Source of the DNA: an uncultured bacterium
Lineage (GTDB): Bacteria > Verrucomicrobiota > Kiritimatiellia > RFP12 > UBA1067
NCBI GenBank assembly: GCA_902779565.1
Contig: CACZCD010000007.1
Span: 1 to 51,300, forward strand
Direction: 5' to 3'
Length of the DNA stretch: 51,300 bases
Part shown: positions 49,829 through 51,300 of the stretch, piece after piece
Layout: every line of letters starts with the position of its first letter
Position numbering within the stretch: the stretch's first letter is position 1
Notes under the pieces: generated by a model
What the model saw: only the letters and a program-made list of their open reading frames with translations
What the model was told of the DNA's origin: nothing
Databases searched by the model: none
Program-made: the position numbers and the translations under genes

Positions 49829-51000
49829 GGTTTGGGGCGGTGTGTTTGGCATCGCTGCTTGCCTGTTGCCAGAGCCTTGGCGCTTTTGATGTGGTGGCGC
49901 TCGTCGATTCGCTCGACTTTGCGAAGTACTACGACATTGAGACGGCGACAGGGACGGTTCAGGTGCTGGAGCATGTGCTGCTGACGCACGCGAACGACAT
50001 CTGGTGGCGCGACAAGGGCGGTGGCCGGATGCGCTATCCGAGTACGTGCGAGATGTGGCAGGTCTCTGAAGCGCCGTTCGACAAGAAGCGGCTCCCGAGC
50101 GAGGACATCTACGGCTACCTCCGCCTTGAATCGCCGCGCGGCAACGAGTTCCCGGTCGTGCGCGAGGAGTGCCGGAAGCGTGGCCTCGGCTTCGGCATCC
50201 ATACGACCATCGAGGAGAACCACTGGTATTCTCCGCTTTCCTCAAACTGGACGCTTGCGCATCCGGAGTACTGGAGCTGCACGCGCGAGGGGGATCCGTG
50301 GATGGGAACCTGCTCGATCCTGTATCCGGAGGTCGTCGAGCACAAACTCAAGATGGTGGATGAGCGTCTGGCCCTCAAGCCGCAGAAGATCATGCTCGAC
50401 TTCTGGCGAAACGGTGCCTGGACGTATGCCCGCGAATATTCGGCGCCCGCTCTGGCCGAATGGAAGCGTCTCTATGGCGACGAACCGGTGCCGGAGGCGA
50501 CCGATCCGCGCTGGCAGAAGATGGTGGGGGCGCACTTTGACGACTACCTGCGGAAGTTCTCGGCGAAGTGCCGTGCGGCGGGTGTGGAGTTCATCGGCGG
50601 TTTTGTGGGGATCGACGACAAGGATGACGCGTCGCTGCGTAGCCGGACCTGTGGGTTTTCGTGGCGGTCGCTCGCGAAGGAAGGGGTGTTCGATGCGGTC
50701 TATGTGATGAGCGTCACCTACGACCCGAAGGATCCGTTCGGTTCCACGGAGCGCATCTACCGAAACGTGATGGCGAACTGCGGCAAGGCGAAGGTTTATT
50801 TCCCGCTTGCCTCGTACAACTTTGAGAAGTGCGGCATCGGCGAATACGCGAAGCTGACGAAACTTTCCGAAGCCGAGGTGACGAAGAGACTCGTCAAGAT
50901 GGCTCGCGATGCCGGCGCGCGCGGCATCGTTTTGGAGTGCGTCGATTACGGCAACTACCGTCCGGACGTCTGCGCCGCCATCGCCGAGGCAATAAGATAA
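49798..51000 (+). CDS. Secreted TIM-barrel hydrolase-like protein
   Basis: The 400-residue product has a signal peptide after a short repeat-encoded N-terminus (GFGAVCLASLLACCQSLGAF). The fold pattern suggests a TIM-barrel of glycoside-hydrolase type (GHL10-like): FGIHTTIEENHWYSPL, PEYWSCTREGDPW, KIMLDFWRNGAW, GFVGIDDKDDAS and ARGIVLECVDYGNY at strand ends. Candidate acidic catalytic residues can be seen but not assigned. The ATG overlaps the lipoprotein stop (ATGA). Other in-frame ATGs exist within the array. Confidence 0.65.
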   Translation: MKNVKWEMRNGFGAVCLASLLACCQSLGAFDVVALVDSLDFAKYYDIETATGTVQVLEHVLLTHANDIWWRDKGGGRMRYPSTCEMWQVSEAPFDKKRLPSEDIYGYLRLESPRGNEFPVVREECRKRGLGFGIHTTIEENHWYSPLSSNWTLAHPEYWSCTREGDPWMGTCSILYPEVVEHKLKMVDERLALKPQKIMLDFWRNGAWTYAREYSAPALAEWKRLYGDEPVPEATDPRWQKMVGAHFDDYLRKFSAKCRAAGVEFIGGFVGIDDKDDASLRSRTCGFSWRSLAKEGVFDAVYVMSVTYDPKDPFGSTERIYRNVMANCGKAKVYFPLASYNFEKCGIGEYAKLTKLSEAEVTKRLVKMARDAGARGIVLECVDYGNYRPDVCAAIAEAIR

Positions 51001-51079
51001 TCCATTCAGAAATTCCGACATCCCGGCGTTTCAATTACGATAAAAGTAATTTGAGAAACATTCTTCGATGTGTTTTTGA

Positions 51080-51085
51080 TATAAT
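51080..51085 (+). promoter_or_regulatory. -10 box of the last gene
   Basis: TATAAT 68 nt before the ATG at 51154. The leader ends with a GAGGGAGAACGAC ribosome-binding site. No good -35 is visible. Confidence 0.5.
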
Positions 51086-51153
51086 TCGTGGCAAATAGGC
51101 AAGGAGTGTCATCGCACGCCTGGCCCAAAACGCAAAACGCGAGGGAGAACGAC

Positions 51154-51300
51154 ATGAAAATGAAATCGCTGCTTGTTGTTGCCGCCGCCGTAATCGGCGG
51201 TTCGGCGTTCGCCGGGGAATTTGTCTGGAATGGAGCGGGCTCCGACTCCAACTGGACCACGCCGCAGAACTGGGGCAAGACCTCGGCTGGCGACTATCCC
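51154..51300 (+). CDS. Autotransporter-like secreted protein, 5' part
   Basis: The gene runs off the right edge. The visible 49 residues are a signal peptide (MKMKSLLVVAAAVIGGSAFA) and FVWNGAGSDSNWTTPQNWG. The latter is the WxGxGxDxNWxTxxNW start found in large autotransporter-associated beta-strand or PEP-CTERM-type secreted proteins. Probably a big adhesin-like protein. The ATG at 51160 is an alternative start. Confidence 0.7.
   Translation, partial: MKMKSLLVVAAAVIGGSAFAGEFVWNGAGSDSNWTTPQNWGKTSAGDYP

Overview
The window reads as one dense, high-GC bacterial chromosome segment. It probably comes from the PVC group (Verrucomicrobiota/Kiritimatiellota/Lentisphaerota-like), most likely a polysaccharide- or mucin-degrading gut-type anaerobe. 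Supporting signs are a Minf_1886-type small protein, a pseudopilin with an H-X9-DG C-terminus, many secreted glycoside hydrolases without SusC/SusD pairs, sodium:solute symporters, secreted Ig/InlB-like proteins, cytosolic reductive-dehalogenase-like Fe-S proteins and a divergent EF-Tu. The phylum is my inference; no 16S gene is present.

Layout. 1-6238: end of a beta-helix protein, upp, a translationally coupled GH2/GH78 pair, apt. 6239-6552: gene-free spacer with a large palindromic element. 6553-8120: Spy/CpxP-like periplasmic protein, ECF sigma factor and small membrane protein, an apparent envelope-stress trio. 8132-9370 (-): secreted acetyl-xylan-esterase-type hydrolase. 9471-14276: tRNA-Thr, tuf, rpmG, tRNA-Trp, secE, nusG, rplK, rplA, rplJ, rplL, then a strong terminator; rpoBC does not follow. 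14306-17939: secreted repeat protein (-), cmk, Minf_1886-like gene, a truncated rsgA, a Cof-type HAD phosphatase. 17951-21804: BNR sialidase-like protein and glycogen phosphorylase. 21877-26365: bamA, skp, a secreted CxxC protein and a Ser/Thr kinase in one run. 26430-32240: alpha/beta hydrolase, GH95, KDPG aldolase, KDG kinase. 32273-38880: AraC regulator with a sugar-binding-type domain (-), divergent from two large secreted proteins and a pseudopilin. 38969-42928: sodium:solute symporter and two tandem reductive-dehalogenase-like proteins. 42985-47126 (-): symporter, DapA/NanA-family lyase and ceramidase-like hydrolase, divergent from an AraC regulator. 48329-51300: beta-propeller lipoprotein, TIM-barrel hydrolase-like protein, and the start of an autotransporter-like protein.

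How it works together. Secreted hydrolases (GH2, GH78, GH95, sialidase-like, esterases) would release sugars. Symporters import them. A KDG kinase/KDPG aldolase pair and a NanA-like lyase feed the products to central metabolism, while glycogen phosphorylase mobilises storage glucan. AraC-family regulators sit beside their likely targets.

The most unusual signals are not genes. First, degenerate tandem repeats with a strict 7-bp period lie at gene junctions. They often run straight into the next ATG and sometimes code for the ends of proteins. One gene is flanked by such arrays in opposite orientation and one junction holds both orientations. Second, several TATAAT boxes lie only 7-9 nt before an ATG, suggesting leaderless mRNAs. 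Third, EF-Tu has a remodelled switch I region.
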